Source: Pedobacter cryoconitis
Lineage (GTDB): Bacteria > Bacteroidota > Bacteroidia > Sphingobacteriales > Sphingobacteriaceae
Reading direction: 5' to 3'
Length of the DNA: 64,000 bases
Assembly: GCF_014200605.1 (NCBI RefSeq)
Contig: NZ_JACHCE010000010.1
Location: 175,698-239,697, forward strand
Part shown: positions 8,220 to 16,561 of the stretch, piece after piece
Numbering within the stretch: the stretch's first letter is position 1
Layout of the letters: every line of letters starts with the position of its first letter
Notes under the pieces: generated by a model
The model's database searches: none
The model's input: only the letters and a program-made list of their open reading frames with translations
Told to the model about the DNA's origin: nothing
Translations under genes and position numbers: made by a program

Positions 8220-9116
8220 TTACTTCAGGTTATGGGTTAACTGCGCATAACGCAGAAAAACATCCGATAAACCATCGGGTTTACCCTGAAGATGAATGAA
8301 ATAGAAATTGCGTTCTATATTTAAGCCGGCTACATCAATTACTCTTAAAGTTCCACGCTGCAATTCATTTGTTAAAGCGTGGATAGAAATAAAAGCCAGA
8401 GAACGGGAATGCATTAAATATGATTTGATACTTTCAGTACTTCCAAGCTGGATTTCTACTTTAAGATCAGACACACTCATGCCTATTTCCTTTAAAGCAT
8501 AATCGATTACTTCAAGTGTTCCAGATCCCTGTTCCCGCATGACAAAAGAATTTTCCAGCAGCAATTCTTTTGTCAGTTCGGTTTTTCTGGCCAGCGGATG
8601 ATCCTGACCACAAACCAGGACAATTTCATCTCTGATAAACTCTGTATAACTAATTTCCTGATGTTTAGATCTTCCTTCTATAATGCCAAGCTGTATTTGC
8701 TTCTCCAGTAAGGCTTTTTCAATTTGCTCTGTATTGCCATTGATCAGATTGATTTCTATAGCCTTGAATTTATTCCTGAACCCGGCAAGTATTGGTGCAA
8801 TTACATAATGAGAGACTGTGGTACTGGCTCCAAGATACAAAATCCCTTCTTTTTTATGAACGAGCGCATTCATATCAAAATCTATATTCCGATAAATATC
8901 AAATAAAGATTCTGTATGACTCAGCAATACCTCTCCGGCAGGGGTTAACTGTATCTTGTTACCTTTACGCTCAAACAATTTATTATCATACTGCTGTTCC
9001 AGCTCATAAATATGCTTGGTTACCGCAGGTTGAGTAATAAATAAAGCAGCCGCAGCTTTAGTAAAGCTAAGCCGCCTGGCAACAGTATAAAAAACCTCTA
9101 AACGAAAGTCTGACAT
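8220..9116 (-). CDS. LysR-family transcriptional regulator
   Basis: A 298-residue LysR regulator. The N-terminal helix-turn-helix (about residues 1-60, with SFTKAAAALFITQPAVTKHI) is canonical, and the C-terminal part is the two-lobed periplasmic-binding-like effector domain. It lies upstream of the YeiH gene in the same direction, whereas LysR regulators usually face their target. In other bacteria LysR proteins of the CysL/YeiE group control yeiH, so a link to sulfur metabolism is likely but inferred. Confidence 0.85.
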   Translation of the reverse strand: MSDFRLEVFYTVARRLSFTKAAAALFITQPAVTKHIYELEQQYDNKLFERKGNKIQLTPAGEVLLSHTESLFDIYRNIDFDMNALVHKKEGILYLGASTTVSHYVIAPILAGFRNKFKAIEINLINGNTEQIEKALLEKQIQLGIIEGRSKHQEISYTEFIRDEIVLVCGQDHPLARKTELTKELLLENSFVMREQGSGTLEVIDYALKEIGMSVSDLKVEIQLGSTESIKSYLMHSRSLAFISIHALTNELQRGTLRVIDVAGLNIERNFYFIHLQGKPDGLSDVFLRYAQLTHNLK

Positions 9117-9312
9117 AAGCCGCCAAGGTCTTAATAAAACTGCAATAAATGAAATTCTCTGCTATCGAAATTATGATGCTTCCAGACAATATATTTATCT
9201 AACAAAATTTTCTCCTACATTTACATCCTTAATATGCTCTTTCCGCAATACTATTAACCTGCAAACCTGCTTAAGCATAAGAACCTGAAAAATACGACTG
9301 AAAAAAAACGAC

Positions 9313-11448
9313 ATGAAGAATAAGCAAGTATCCTTTATAGCCATTCTGGTAATTATTGCCTTCTTTATTGTGCTGCTGGTAAGGACATCTTTCACCCAAT
9401 ATACTGAACAAAAAGTACTTCAGGCTACCAGTCTGCAAAGGGATGCAAACAATGAACAGCTCCATAAACTGGATACCATTAATATGGGACTGCAGGAAGC
9501 TGAAAATAATTTCAGGATGTATACTTCTTTATGGGAAAAAAAATATTTTATCAAATATAGCCAGGGAATAAAACATGTCTCATTTTTATTGGAGAGCTTC
9601 TCTAAAGAAGACCTGAATAATGTTTCAACAGATATCTCAAATGATATCAGCAAAAGAAATAAACAGATTCTGCTTTATGCCAAAATTAAAAAAATGACAG
9701 ACTCACTGATGTCTGTTAATTTATTGGTAGATACTTCTAAAACCTCAGCCCCGGCTAGTTTATTTAAACCTTCGCCAAGACCTGTGATTAAAAAAATCAC
9801 AAAAACCGAAGTCGTTGCCCCTGCTCCGGAGGTTAAAAAAACAAAGTTCTTTCAACGTTTAAAAAGCGCTATTCTGAATAAAGAAAATAAGAAGGATACA
9901 GCCAAAACGAGTAAAGTAGAAACCGTTATCGTTGAAACTTCTCAAAATGACAACGTTTACACCAAAAAACAGATCGATGATATCGAGAAGTTTTATCAAA
10001 ATCTTTTCGAGAAACAAAGAGGGAACCATAAACTCCTGACTGAAAATGAAAGGTCAATTTTAAAATTAAATGAGCAGATTCTGGAAAACATCAAGCTGAT
10101 GTTCCGTGAGTTCAGTGACCGGGAATATGCGCTGCAGCAAACCAGGAAAATGATATTAAGAGACAAAACGAACCACTCTTTAGAAGTGATAGGTACGTCT
10201 GGAAAAATCAATTTTCTGATTAATGTATTCTCTATTCTAGTCATCATTTCGTTATTAATTACCCTTTACCGTGCCTACAATAGAATTGTTCAGGCAAATA
10301 AATTAGCTTCAGAGCAGGTTATTGTCAAATCCAGATTTTTCACCAGTATTAGCCATGAAATGCGCACTCCCCTGAATGCAATTCTGGGGGCAACAGAGCA
10401 ACTGAAAACTACTCCATTAAACCCTGAACAGGGAGCGATGGCAAATTTACTGGAAACTTCCTCTTCTATGTTATTATCTGCGGTCAATGAAATTCTTGAC
10501 TTTTCACGTTTGGAAACCGGAAAATTATCTCTTTCAAAGACACCGTTCCTTTATAAAAGTATTTTACATGAGATAGTTGCTGCTACTGCAGTACTGGCAA
10601 ATCAAAAGGGATTAAAGCTGATATTAAATCAAAAAGATGCACCCGATTTATCAATCACAGGAGACCCTTACCGCCTAAAACAAATCATGGTCAACCTGAT
10701 TGCCAACGCAATTAAGTTTACTGATAAAGGAGAAGTACTTGTCAAAGTAACGACAAAGCATACAGAGACTGGTCACATCTTATTGCTTATAGAAGTAAGT
10801 GATACTGGAATTGGAATTTCTGAGAAAGAATTACCTCTTATTTTTGATGAATTTTCGCAGGTTATTAACAACAAACGCATGGACTGGCAAAAGGGCTCAG
10901 GACTGGGTTTGCCAATTTGTAAAAAATTAGTAGATCTTCATCATGGAAAAATTACCGTGAACAGTACTCTGGGCAAAGGATCTACGTTTTATCTAGAACT
11001 TCCTTATCCCCTTGCTGAACAGACACAGGATGAACAGGCAGATAACGAAGGCCTGATTTCACAAGCAGACCGTTTTAAAAACATTCATTTGCTGGTTGTA
11101 GATGATGCAAATATGAACCTGCTGGTTATCAAAATGATATTTAATAAACTGAATATTAGTTTTGATACCGCGACCAATGGTGAAGATGCTTTAAAGGCAT
11201 TTGACGCACATCATTATGATATGGTATTAACTGATATTGAAATGCCCGGTATGAATGGCCTGGAACTCACCCAAAAAATCCGTGCCCACCAGGATGAAAA
11301 CAAATGCAGGACCCCGATTATTGCAATAACCGGTCAGATCTCTCCCGAATCTCATCAAAATTACATCTCTTCCGGTTTAAATGATTATTTGGTCAAACCT
11401 TATAAAGAGAGCGAATTGCTGGAAAAAATACTCGATTACCTGCCTTAA
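9313..11448 (+). CDS. Hybrid sensor histidine kinase/response regulator
   Basis: A membrane-bound phosphorelay sensor of 711 residues. Helix 1 (about 7-27) and helix 2 (about 301-323) flank a roughly 270-residue periplasmic part with coiled-coil character and a Lys/Pro-rich stretch (150-210). The HisKA domain has the phospho-accepting H348 in SHEMRTPLNA. The HATPase has N461/N465, DTGIG at 497-501 and GSGLGLPI. The C-terminal receiver has D597/D598, phosphoacceptor D641 and MPGMNG. No separate HPt or output gene is adjacent, so its partner lies elsewhere. The sensed signal is unknown. A possible alternative role is a phosphatase for a distant regulator. Confidence 0.9.
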   Translation: MKNKQVSFIAILVIIAFFIVLLVRTSFTQYTEQKVLQATSLQRDANNEQLHKLDTINMGLQEAENNFRMYTSLWEKKYFIKYSQGIKHVSFLLESFSKEDLNNVSTDISNDISKRNKQILLYAKIKKMTDSLMSVNLLVDTSKTSAPASLFKPSPRPVIKKITKTEVVAPAPEVKKTKFFQRLKSAILNKENKKDTAKTSKVETVIVETSQNDNVYTKKQIDDIEKFYQNLFEKQRGNHKLLTENERSILKLNEQILENIKLMFREFSDREYALQQTRKMILRDKTNHSLEVIGTSGKINFLINVFSILVIISLLITLYRAYNRIVQANKLASEQVIVKSRFFTSISHEMRTPLNAILGATEQLKTTPLNPEQGAMANLLETSSSMLLSAVNEILDFSRLETGKLSLSKTPFLYKSILHEIVAATAVLANQKGLKLILNQKDAPDLSITGDPYRLKQIMVNLIANAIKFTDKGEVLVKVTTKHTETGHILLLIEVSDTGIGISEKELPLIFDEFSQVINNKRMDWQKGSGLGLPICKKLVDLHHGKITVNSTLGKGSTFYLELPYPLAEQTQDEQADNEGLISQADRFKNIHLLVVDDANMNLLVIKMIFNKLNISFDTATNGEDALKAFDAHHYDMVLTDIEMPGMNGLELTQKIRAHQDENKCRTPIIAITGQISPESHQNYISSGLNDYLVKPYKESELLEKILDYLP

Positions 11449-11638
11449 TATATTTCTTAAAAAAGCTTCCTGTTATCATGTACACAAGCTGGGTACTGCT
11501 TGTTTTGTAATGAAATTACAATGTATCATATTTTTACCTGCTCCCTTCAAAAACCATAAAAAATTCCAATAAACAAAAAGTTAAAATATTAATAATAAGC
11601 AACTTATAAAAGTAAATCATAAATAGGCACAGTTAATG

Positions 11639-11652
11639 TCTCAGATTTGAGA
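11639..11652. promoter_or_regulatory. Possible TetR self-operator
   Basis: TCTCA-GATT-TGAGA is a 5-bp inverted repeat 25 bases upstream of the TetR start codon. Many TetR proteins bind a palindrome in their own promoter. The arms are short, so chance is possible. Confidence 0.25.
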
Positions 11653-11677
11653 AATTATTCATATTATTGCGTTACCT

Positions 11678-12244
11678 ATGATGAAAAATACTAAACAAAA
11701 AATTATTGATAACGCAATAGAAATCTTTAATGATGACTATTCAAGCTCACTTGAGAAAGTAGCTGAGCGGGCTGAAGTTACCAGGAGAACACTTCACAGA
11801 TATTTCACAGACAGGACTGATTTACTCAAAGCCTGCCAGCAGGAAATGCAGGAAAATTGCAAAACTAATATCACGAATGCTATTAATAGCTCTGCAGATC
11901 CACTGGTCCAGTTAGAACGCATTTTATATGCAAGTATAGACTGCGGATCAAAGTACTCATTTTTGCAGAAACTCCATCATGGACAAGATCATGTACATGA
12001 GAAAAGTGATAAAGATTGTGCTGATTATGATCATACTTTCAATAAGACCACATCAATTATCCTGGAACTGCAAAAACAGGGGATTATCAGTCCGACACTA
12101 ACTACGCCCTGGATAACATTGTTTTTAAGTGGAATAATCAATACAACCATACTTTCCTCCACAACAGGATCTGTAGCCAGAAATGATATTAAAAGTTTTG
12201 CATGGTTCTCTTTTAGTAAAGGGATTGGAATTAATAAGCTATAA
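11678..12244 (+). CDS. TetR/AcrR-family transcriptional regulator
   Basis: A 188-residue regulator. The helix-turn-helix is near the N-terminus (SSLEKVAERAEVTRRTLHRYF, about residues 19-39) and a helical ligand-binding domain follows. Three bases separate its stop from the flavoprotein start, so it is the first gene of a small operon and probably regulates it. The central part is unusual in holding several His, Asp and Cys residues (LHHGQDHVHEKSDKDCADYD), which might bind a metal or act in redox sensing; this is inference. Confidence 0.8.
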   Translation: MMKNTKQKIIDNAIEIFNDDYSSSLEKVAERAEVTRRTLHRYFTDRTDLLKACQQEMQENCKTNITNAINSSADPLVQLERILYASIDCGSKYSFLQKLHHGQDHVHEKSDKDCADYDHTFNKTTSIILELQKQGIISPTLTTPWITLFLSGIINTTILSSTTGSVARNDIKSFAWFSFSKGIGINKL

Positions 12245-12247
12245 AAA

Positions 12248-13147
12248 ATGGAAAAACAAGAATTTGAAGTGATTATAATCGGTGGTAGCTACAGCGGACT
12301 ATCGGCAGCTATGTCTTTAGGCAGGGCAATCAGAAAAACACTGATTATTGATAGCGGGGCTCCTTGTAATCAGCAAACACCACAATCTCATAATTTTATC
12401 ACACAGGACGGTTTTAGCCCTTCACAAATTGCAAAAACAGCTAAAGACCAGGTATTGGCTTATCCAACCGTTAGTTTTCTGAATGACAAAGTTGTACAGG
12501 TAACTGGTGAAAACCATAATTTCACAGTTCTGACTGCCACAGGAATACAACTCAGTACAAAAAAAATACTTTTTGCTACCGGATTAAAAGATCTGCTTCC
12601 AGATATTCCAGGTATTGCATCCTGCTGGGGAATTTCGGTTATTCATTGTCCGTATTGTCATGGTTATGAATACAAAGGGCAGTCTACCGGGATTTTGTCT
12701 AACGACGATACAACACTGAATTTCAGCAAATTGATCTCCAACTGGACTAAAGATCTGACCGTTTTCACGAATGGAGAAATTAAGTTTGATGCAGATCAGC
12801 AGCAGCAGATCAGGGCATTAAATGTGACTATTGTAGAAAAACAAATAGCAGGTATCATACATACAGACGGTCATATAGAAAGTATCAGCTTTATAGATGG
12901 AACACAGCAAAAAACAGATGCTTTATATACCAGGCCACCATTTACCCAGCACTGCCCTATTCCAGAGAAGATAGGCTGTGAAATAGATCCGAAAGGGTTA
13001 ATTGTGGTAGATAATTTCAAAAAGACCAGTGTACAGGGAGTCTATGCTGCCGGAGATTGTACAGAAGCTATGAGATCGGTTGCAAGTTCTGTTGCTGCAG
13101 GTACTGCAGCCGGTGCTTTGATTAACCATGAATTGATTTCAGAGTAG
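12248..13147 (+). CDS. NAD(P)/FAD-dependent oxidoreductase, thioredoxin reductase-like
   Basis: A 299-residue pyridine nucleotide-disulfide flavoprotein. It has an FAD-binding fold at the N-terminus (IIGGSYSGLSAAMSLGR, residues 10-26), a redox-pair motif C134-P-Y-C137 followed by HG, and a C-terminal FAD segment (GVYAAGDC). Classical thioredoxin reductase has CATC; CPYC occurs in related small flavoproteins that often work without thioredoxin. No thioredoxin gene is nearby. The operon with TetR and the downstream DoxX gene suggests a role in redox or electrophile stress. Confidence 0.82.
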   Translation: MEKQEFEVIIIGGSYSGLSAAMSLGRAIRKTLIIDSGAPCNQQTPQSHNFITQDGFSPSQIAKTAKDQVLAYPTVSFLNDKVVQVTGENHNFTVLTATGIQLSTKKILFATGLKDLLPDIPGIASCWGISVIHCPYCHGYEYKGQSTGILSNDDTTLNFSKLISNWTKDLTVFTNGEIKFDADQQQQIRALNVTIVEKQIAGIIHTDGHIESISFIDGTQQKTDALYTRPPFTQHCPIPEKIGCEIDPKGLIVVDNFKKTSVQGVYAAGDCTEAMRSVASSVAAGTAAGALINHELISE

Positions 13148-13149
13148 AT

Positions 13150-13192
13150 TTTAAAGTGCAAACAATTAACACACAATTATTTGCACTTTAAA
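13150..13192 (+). terminator. Perfect 13-bp inverted repeat after the flavoprotein gene
   Basis: TTTAAAGTGCAAA (13150-13162) and TTTGCACTTTAAA (13180-13192) form a perfect stem with a 17-base loop, followed by CATATTTTATTC. It lies between the flavoprotein stop and DoxX. It may be a terminator or attenuator; the AT-rich stem could also be an operator. Confidence 0.5.
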
Positions 13193-13245
13193 CATATTTT
13201 ATTCTTAACTTAATATAACCAAATCTATCTTAAAAAGGAGGTTAT

Positions 13246-13698
13246 ATGAACATGGTTCAAAAAATAGAGCATTGGGGTGATATTCATCACACCAAATCGC
13301 TCGACGTAGTCCGGATTGGACTCGGTTTATTGATTTTAAGTAAAGGTATTGCATTTGTCAGTGATACCGGAGCCCAGCAGGAATGGATCATACAGCACAA
13401 CACACTTGGATTTTCAGGATTAATGGCCGTTGTGGTACTGCATACCGTGGCTTTTGCGCACCTGGTTGGTGGCTTGCTGATCCTTATCGGACTAGTGACA
13501 CGCTTTGCTGCAGTTATCCAGATCCCTATTCTTTTAGGCGCTATTTTCTTTGTAAATATCTCTAAAGGTTTCTCTTTTTTGAATTCAGAATTATGGCTTT
13601 CAATTATTGTCCTGCTCCTGCTTGTTCTGTTTTGGGTAGTAGGCTCAGGCCCATTTTCTGTAGATAACTATATGAAGACACATCGTCCAAAACCATAA
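13246..13698 (+). CDS. DoxX-family membrane protein
   Basis: A 150-residue inner-membrane protein with four predicted helices, beginning with a polar SLDVVRIGLGLLILSKG segment typical of DoxX/DoxD-like proteins. Family members act with thiol or quinone redox enzymes, but the reaction here is unknown. The start is set by a strong AAGGAGG at 13235-13241, 4 bases before the ATG. Such a Shine-Dalgarno sequence is rare in Bacteroidota and the spacing is shorter than usual. It follows the thioredoxin-reductase-like gene after a hairpin. Confidence 0.8.
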   Translation: MNMVQKIEHWGDIHHTKSLDVVRIGLGLLILSKGIAFVSDTGAQQEWIIQHNTLGFSGLMAVVVLHTVAFAHLVGGLLILIGLVTRFAAVIQIPILLGAIFFVNISKGFSFLNSELWLSIIVLLLLVLFWVVGSGPFSVDNYMKTHRPKP

Positions 13699-13699
13699 G

Positions 13700-13728
13700 T
13701 ATAGCGTACTGTAAACCAGTACGCTATA
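13700..13728. terminator. Bidirectional terminator between convergent genes
   Basis: A 12-bp stem (TATAGCGTACTG at 13700-13711, CAGTACGCTATA at 13717-13728) with a 5-base loop is followed by TCTTTATC on the plus strand. It sits between the stops of DoxX and the minus-strand peptidase gene, which end 37 bases apart. Confidence 0.75.
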
Positions 13729-13734
13729 TCTTTA

Positions 13735-15141
13735 TCAATTAAGGCTTACCCCCCATTCACTGATTTGTAAATCAGGGCTTCCATTGTTAGCAGTAATAAA
13801 AAGCCTGTAATATTTATAGGCAGTAGTATTACTAAAAGTATAATTCTTAGTCTGTATTCTTCCACTAAATGTTTCTCCTGAGCGGATATCCAGCTGCGTA
13901 TAAGTATTCCCGTCATTAGATCCTGATAATTTCCAGCTCTTAGGATCACGGTCTGCTGCATCATTTCCTGATGTCAGTGAATATCCTTTTAAGATGACCG
14001 CCGAAGGATAAGTTAACTGTGCCCAGAATCCTGTGGAGTAATTCGCTGTAAAAAACTTGGTATTTACATCATTATCTACAAGCTTTAAAGACCCTTCTGC
14101 CGCATTAGGACCTCCCACATTATCAGCACTTACCGTTAATCCGGTTTGACCAGTACTGCTTCCGGGATATACGACATTTGGAAAAGTTGATTTGGCCTGC
14201 TGTAATTGTACAGTCCAGTCATTTCCCTGCTCATCTTTGTTTCCAAAAGCTGTAAGTGCCAGTTGTTTTAAATCAGCTCCGGCCGCACCGCTCCAAAAAT
14301 GTACAAACTCTCCGAAATTCAATTTTCTGCTATATTCACTGATATTACCAGCCCCGTTTGAGACTACATGTTTTGGGAAATTTGCAGCTAATAAGGTAAA
14401 ATACTTATTTAATACGGCTGTTTTTCCATACTGGTTATAAAGCGGATACCACCAGTCTTTAAACCAATGTGTTTGCGCACGTGGATAACTATCCGAACCT
14501 GCCGATACCAGGTTATACCAGCGCTGCGCATCTGCAGTTCTTCCCAGCCCAAGATAAACGTCATAAATATATATTTCCATCCATTTACTATCATGCCAGA
14601 TATCAAATGCCGGGGAGCCATGAACCCCTTTAGATGCACCTTCTACAATGTGACCAACCTCATGTGTAGTCAGGTCCAGATCGTTACCAGTACCAGATTT
14701 CCAGGCCTGCGTACTTGCAGAACCACAATCAATTACATTTCTGTAATCATGACTGCCATCCATATAAGTACTTGGATGGCCTCCGCTATATTTCGCGGTA
14801 TGCAAAATCACATAAAGACGCGACTCATTACCAAAAGCCCCATAGGTCTTTTTAGTATAGTTCCAGACCTGGGCAAGAAAAGTATTAGGCCAGGTTATAG
14901 TTCTGTCCACGTCATTATCATAATAAACAGCCACGCTGGTATCACTAAATACGCGGTTAAGCAATTGGTTATGTTCAAACCAGTGCTCCTGCCAGGTATT
15001 AGGCGCATCGGCCAATACCTCATTCATCTGCATTAAAGAATTGTTTTTAGAAAGTCCATCTTTATTTGCAGCATCCTGTTTAGTACAGGCAATTCCCGTA
15101 CTTAATGTGAGCAAACTAAAGATCATTGTTTTAATTTTCAT
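13735..15141 (-). CDS. Lipoprotein metallopeptidase-like protein with C-terminal F5/8 type C domain
   Basis: A secreted 468-residue protein with a type II signal peptide ending at Cys19 (STGIACTK). The middle domain holds HEVGH (H160, E161, H164) followed by a conserved HGSPAFDIWHDSKWMEIY region. This is a gluzincin-like or plant basic-secretory-protein-like zinc site, whose third ligand I cannot fix. The last roughly 135 residues (from about 333) are a discoidin beta-sandwich, recognisable from DNDVNTKFFTANYSTGFW and the closing YKYYRLFITAN. Function is probably hydrolysis of an external glycoprotein or peptide. It shares only domain layout with the peptidase at 5.3-6.9 kb. A perfect TTAAAACGTTTTAA palindrome lies about 100 bases upstream. 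Confidence 0.72.
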   Translation of the reverse strand: MKIKTMIFSLLTLSTGIACTKQDAANKDGLSKNNSLMQMNEVLADAPNTWQEHWFEHNQLLNRVFSDTSVAVYYDNDVDRTITWPNTFLAQVWNYTKKTYGAFGNESRLYVILHTAKYSGGHPSTYMDGSHDYRNVIDCGSASTQAWKSGTGNDLDLTTHEVGHIVEGASKGVHGSPAFDIWHDSKWMEIYIYDVYLGLGRTADAQRWYNLVSAGSDSYPRAQTHWFKDWWYPLYNQYGKTAVLNKYFTLLAANFPKHVVSNGAGNISEYSRKLNFGEFVHFWSGAAGADLKQLALTAFGNKDEQGNDWTVQLQQAKSTFPNVVYPGSSTGQTGLTVSADNVGGPNAAEGSLKLVDNDVNTKFFTANYSTGFWAQLTYPSAVILKGYSLTSGNDAADRDPKSWKLSGSNDGNTYTQLDIRSGETFSGRIQTKNYTFSNTTAYKYYRLFITANNGSPDLQISEWGVSLN

Positions 15142-15547
15142 AGGTTTAGATTTATAGGTTTAAGATTGTGTTTATTTCATCATAGCATATTATATTTGAT
15201 TATAGGTTTTGTGATCTGATATTAAATCATCATTTAAACTACATTAAAACGTTTTAACAAAATAAATCAGTTTAGAAATCATTATTAATACTAAATTCAA
15301 ATGTCCTGTGATTAATTTATTATCGGTTATTAAATAAATATATCCAATAATTTTAATTTAAAGATAAATTTATAATATTTTTTCATCTCAACACATTTAG
15401 TACAAACAACTTAATATAGATATTATTGATAGATGAGGCCAAATAAACGCTAAAACGAAATAAATAATCTATTTTAACCTTATTAAATTAATGGGCAGGG
15501 TAATAAACAGAAAGACAAAAACCTCTTATAAATTATAACTGATAAAA
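15142..15547. other. AT-rich intergenic region with one AAACGTTT palindrome
   Basis: This 406-base region between divergent genes is very AT-rich. The only structure I see is the 14-base perfect palindrome TTAAAACGTTTTAA at 15244-15257, upstream of the minus-strand peptidase. No sigma-factor gene is present ahead of FecR, although FecR is usually preceded by one. Confidence 0.5.
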
Positions 15548-16561
15548 ATGTCGTACCAGGAATATACAACAGCTGATTTTGTAAACGATGAGGGCTTCAC
15601 TAATTATGTGAAGGCCTCTGATCCGGAAGCTGTTTTATTCTGGGAAAAATGGATTCAGGATAACCCATCCTGCCAGGAAAAAGCCAATGAGGCTAAAGAA
15701 ATCATTGGGTTGCTTTCTCTGGGGAAAGATCCTTTGAAGAAAGAGCTTTATGAAAGTTTTAAAAATAGAATAGACCATACAATTTCAAATCAAAGAACTG
15801 ACTATCCTGCTATTGCAGAAAAAAGATTCTCATTCTTCAAAATAGCAGCAGTGTTTACAGGACTGGCTATTGGTGCCGGGTTATTATTTTATATGAAAAA
15901 TAAGCCGGCTGAAGTCACTTTACTTACTTTTTCTTCACCCTATGGGCAAACAAAAACGCTGTTATTACCTGATAGTTCAACAGTAATCCTGAATGCGAAT
16001 AGCTCGGTGAAATATCCCGAAAAATGGGATAAACAGAACAGGGAGGTTTGGTTAACCGGTGAAGCCCACTTTAAAATCAAACATATTGAAACAGAAAATC
16101 AATCGCCAGTGGCATTTACGGTACATGCAAATCTTACTGATGTGAATGTTTTGGGGACTGTATTTAATGTAGATAGCCGTACTGATCGCACACTTGTCGC
16201 TTTAGTGAGTGGAAAAGTTGCTTTACAATTCCAGCATCAGTCCCTTACCCTATTTCCAGGGGAATATGCTGTTTGTAAAAAAGGAGAAACTGCTTACCGC
16301 AAAAAAACTGATCATTTAGAACAGCTTACTTCGTGGGTTGAGGGCAGATATATTTTTAAGGATGCAGCCTTATCCGAAATATGTGATAAGTTATCCGCAT
16401 ACTATGGCAGAGCGTATTTAATCAAAAACAAATCAATCACTGCAAAAGAAATTTCAGGGACACTGGAACTCAAAAATGAAGCTGTTTTAATTCAGACTTT
16501 GGCGGCCTTACTGAATACTACAGTAAAAGAGAATGGCAAGAAAGTTTATATCGGGAGTTAA
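15548..16561 (+). CDS. FecR-family anti-sigma factor
   Basis: A 337-residue inner-membrane regulator that transmits a TonB-receptor signal to an ECF sigma factor. A cytoplasmic N-terminal sigma-binding part (about 1-90) is followed by one helix (FFKIAAVFTGLAIGAGLLF, about 95-113), the FecR beta-helix core (FSSPYGQTKTLLLPDSS; LTGEAHFKI; LGTVFNVDS) and a C-terminal STN-like domain. The partner receptor overlaps its end by 29 bases. No ECF sigma gene precedes it, so the sigma partner must be encoded elsewhere or be lost. Confidence 0.9.
   Translation: MSYQEYTTADFVNDEGFTNYVKASDPEAVLFWEKWIQDNPSCQEKANEAKEIIGLLSLGKDPLKKELYESFKNRIDHTISNQRTDYPAIAEKRFSFFKIAAVFTGLAIGAGLLFYMKNKPAEVTLLTFSSPYGQTKTLLLPDSSTVILNANSSVKYPEKWDKQNREVWLTGEAHFKIKHIETENQSPVAFTVHANLTDVNVLGTVFNVDSRTDRTLVALVSGKVALQFQHQSLTLFPGEYAVCKKGETAYRKKTDHLEQLTSWVEGRYIFKDAALSEICDKLSAYYGRAYLIKNKSITAKEISGTLELKNEAVLIQTLAALLNTTVKENGKKVYIGS

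Noticed and set aside
9313..11448. The hybrid kinase as regulator of the TetR-flavoprotein operon
   Set aside because: A 229-base gap and a separate TetR regulator argue against it; there is no shared motif.
14467..15036. Plus-strand ORF of 189 codons
   Set aside because: It is antisense to the peptidase gene, whose HEVGH and discoidin motifs decide the strand.
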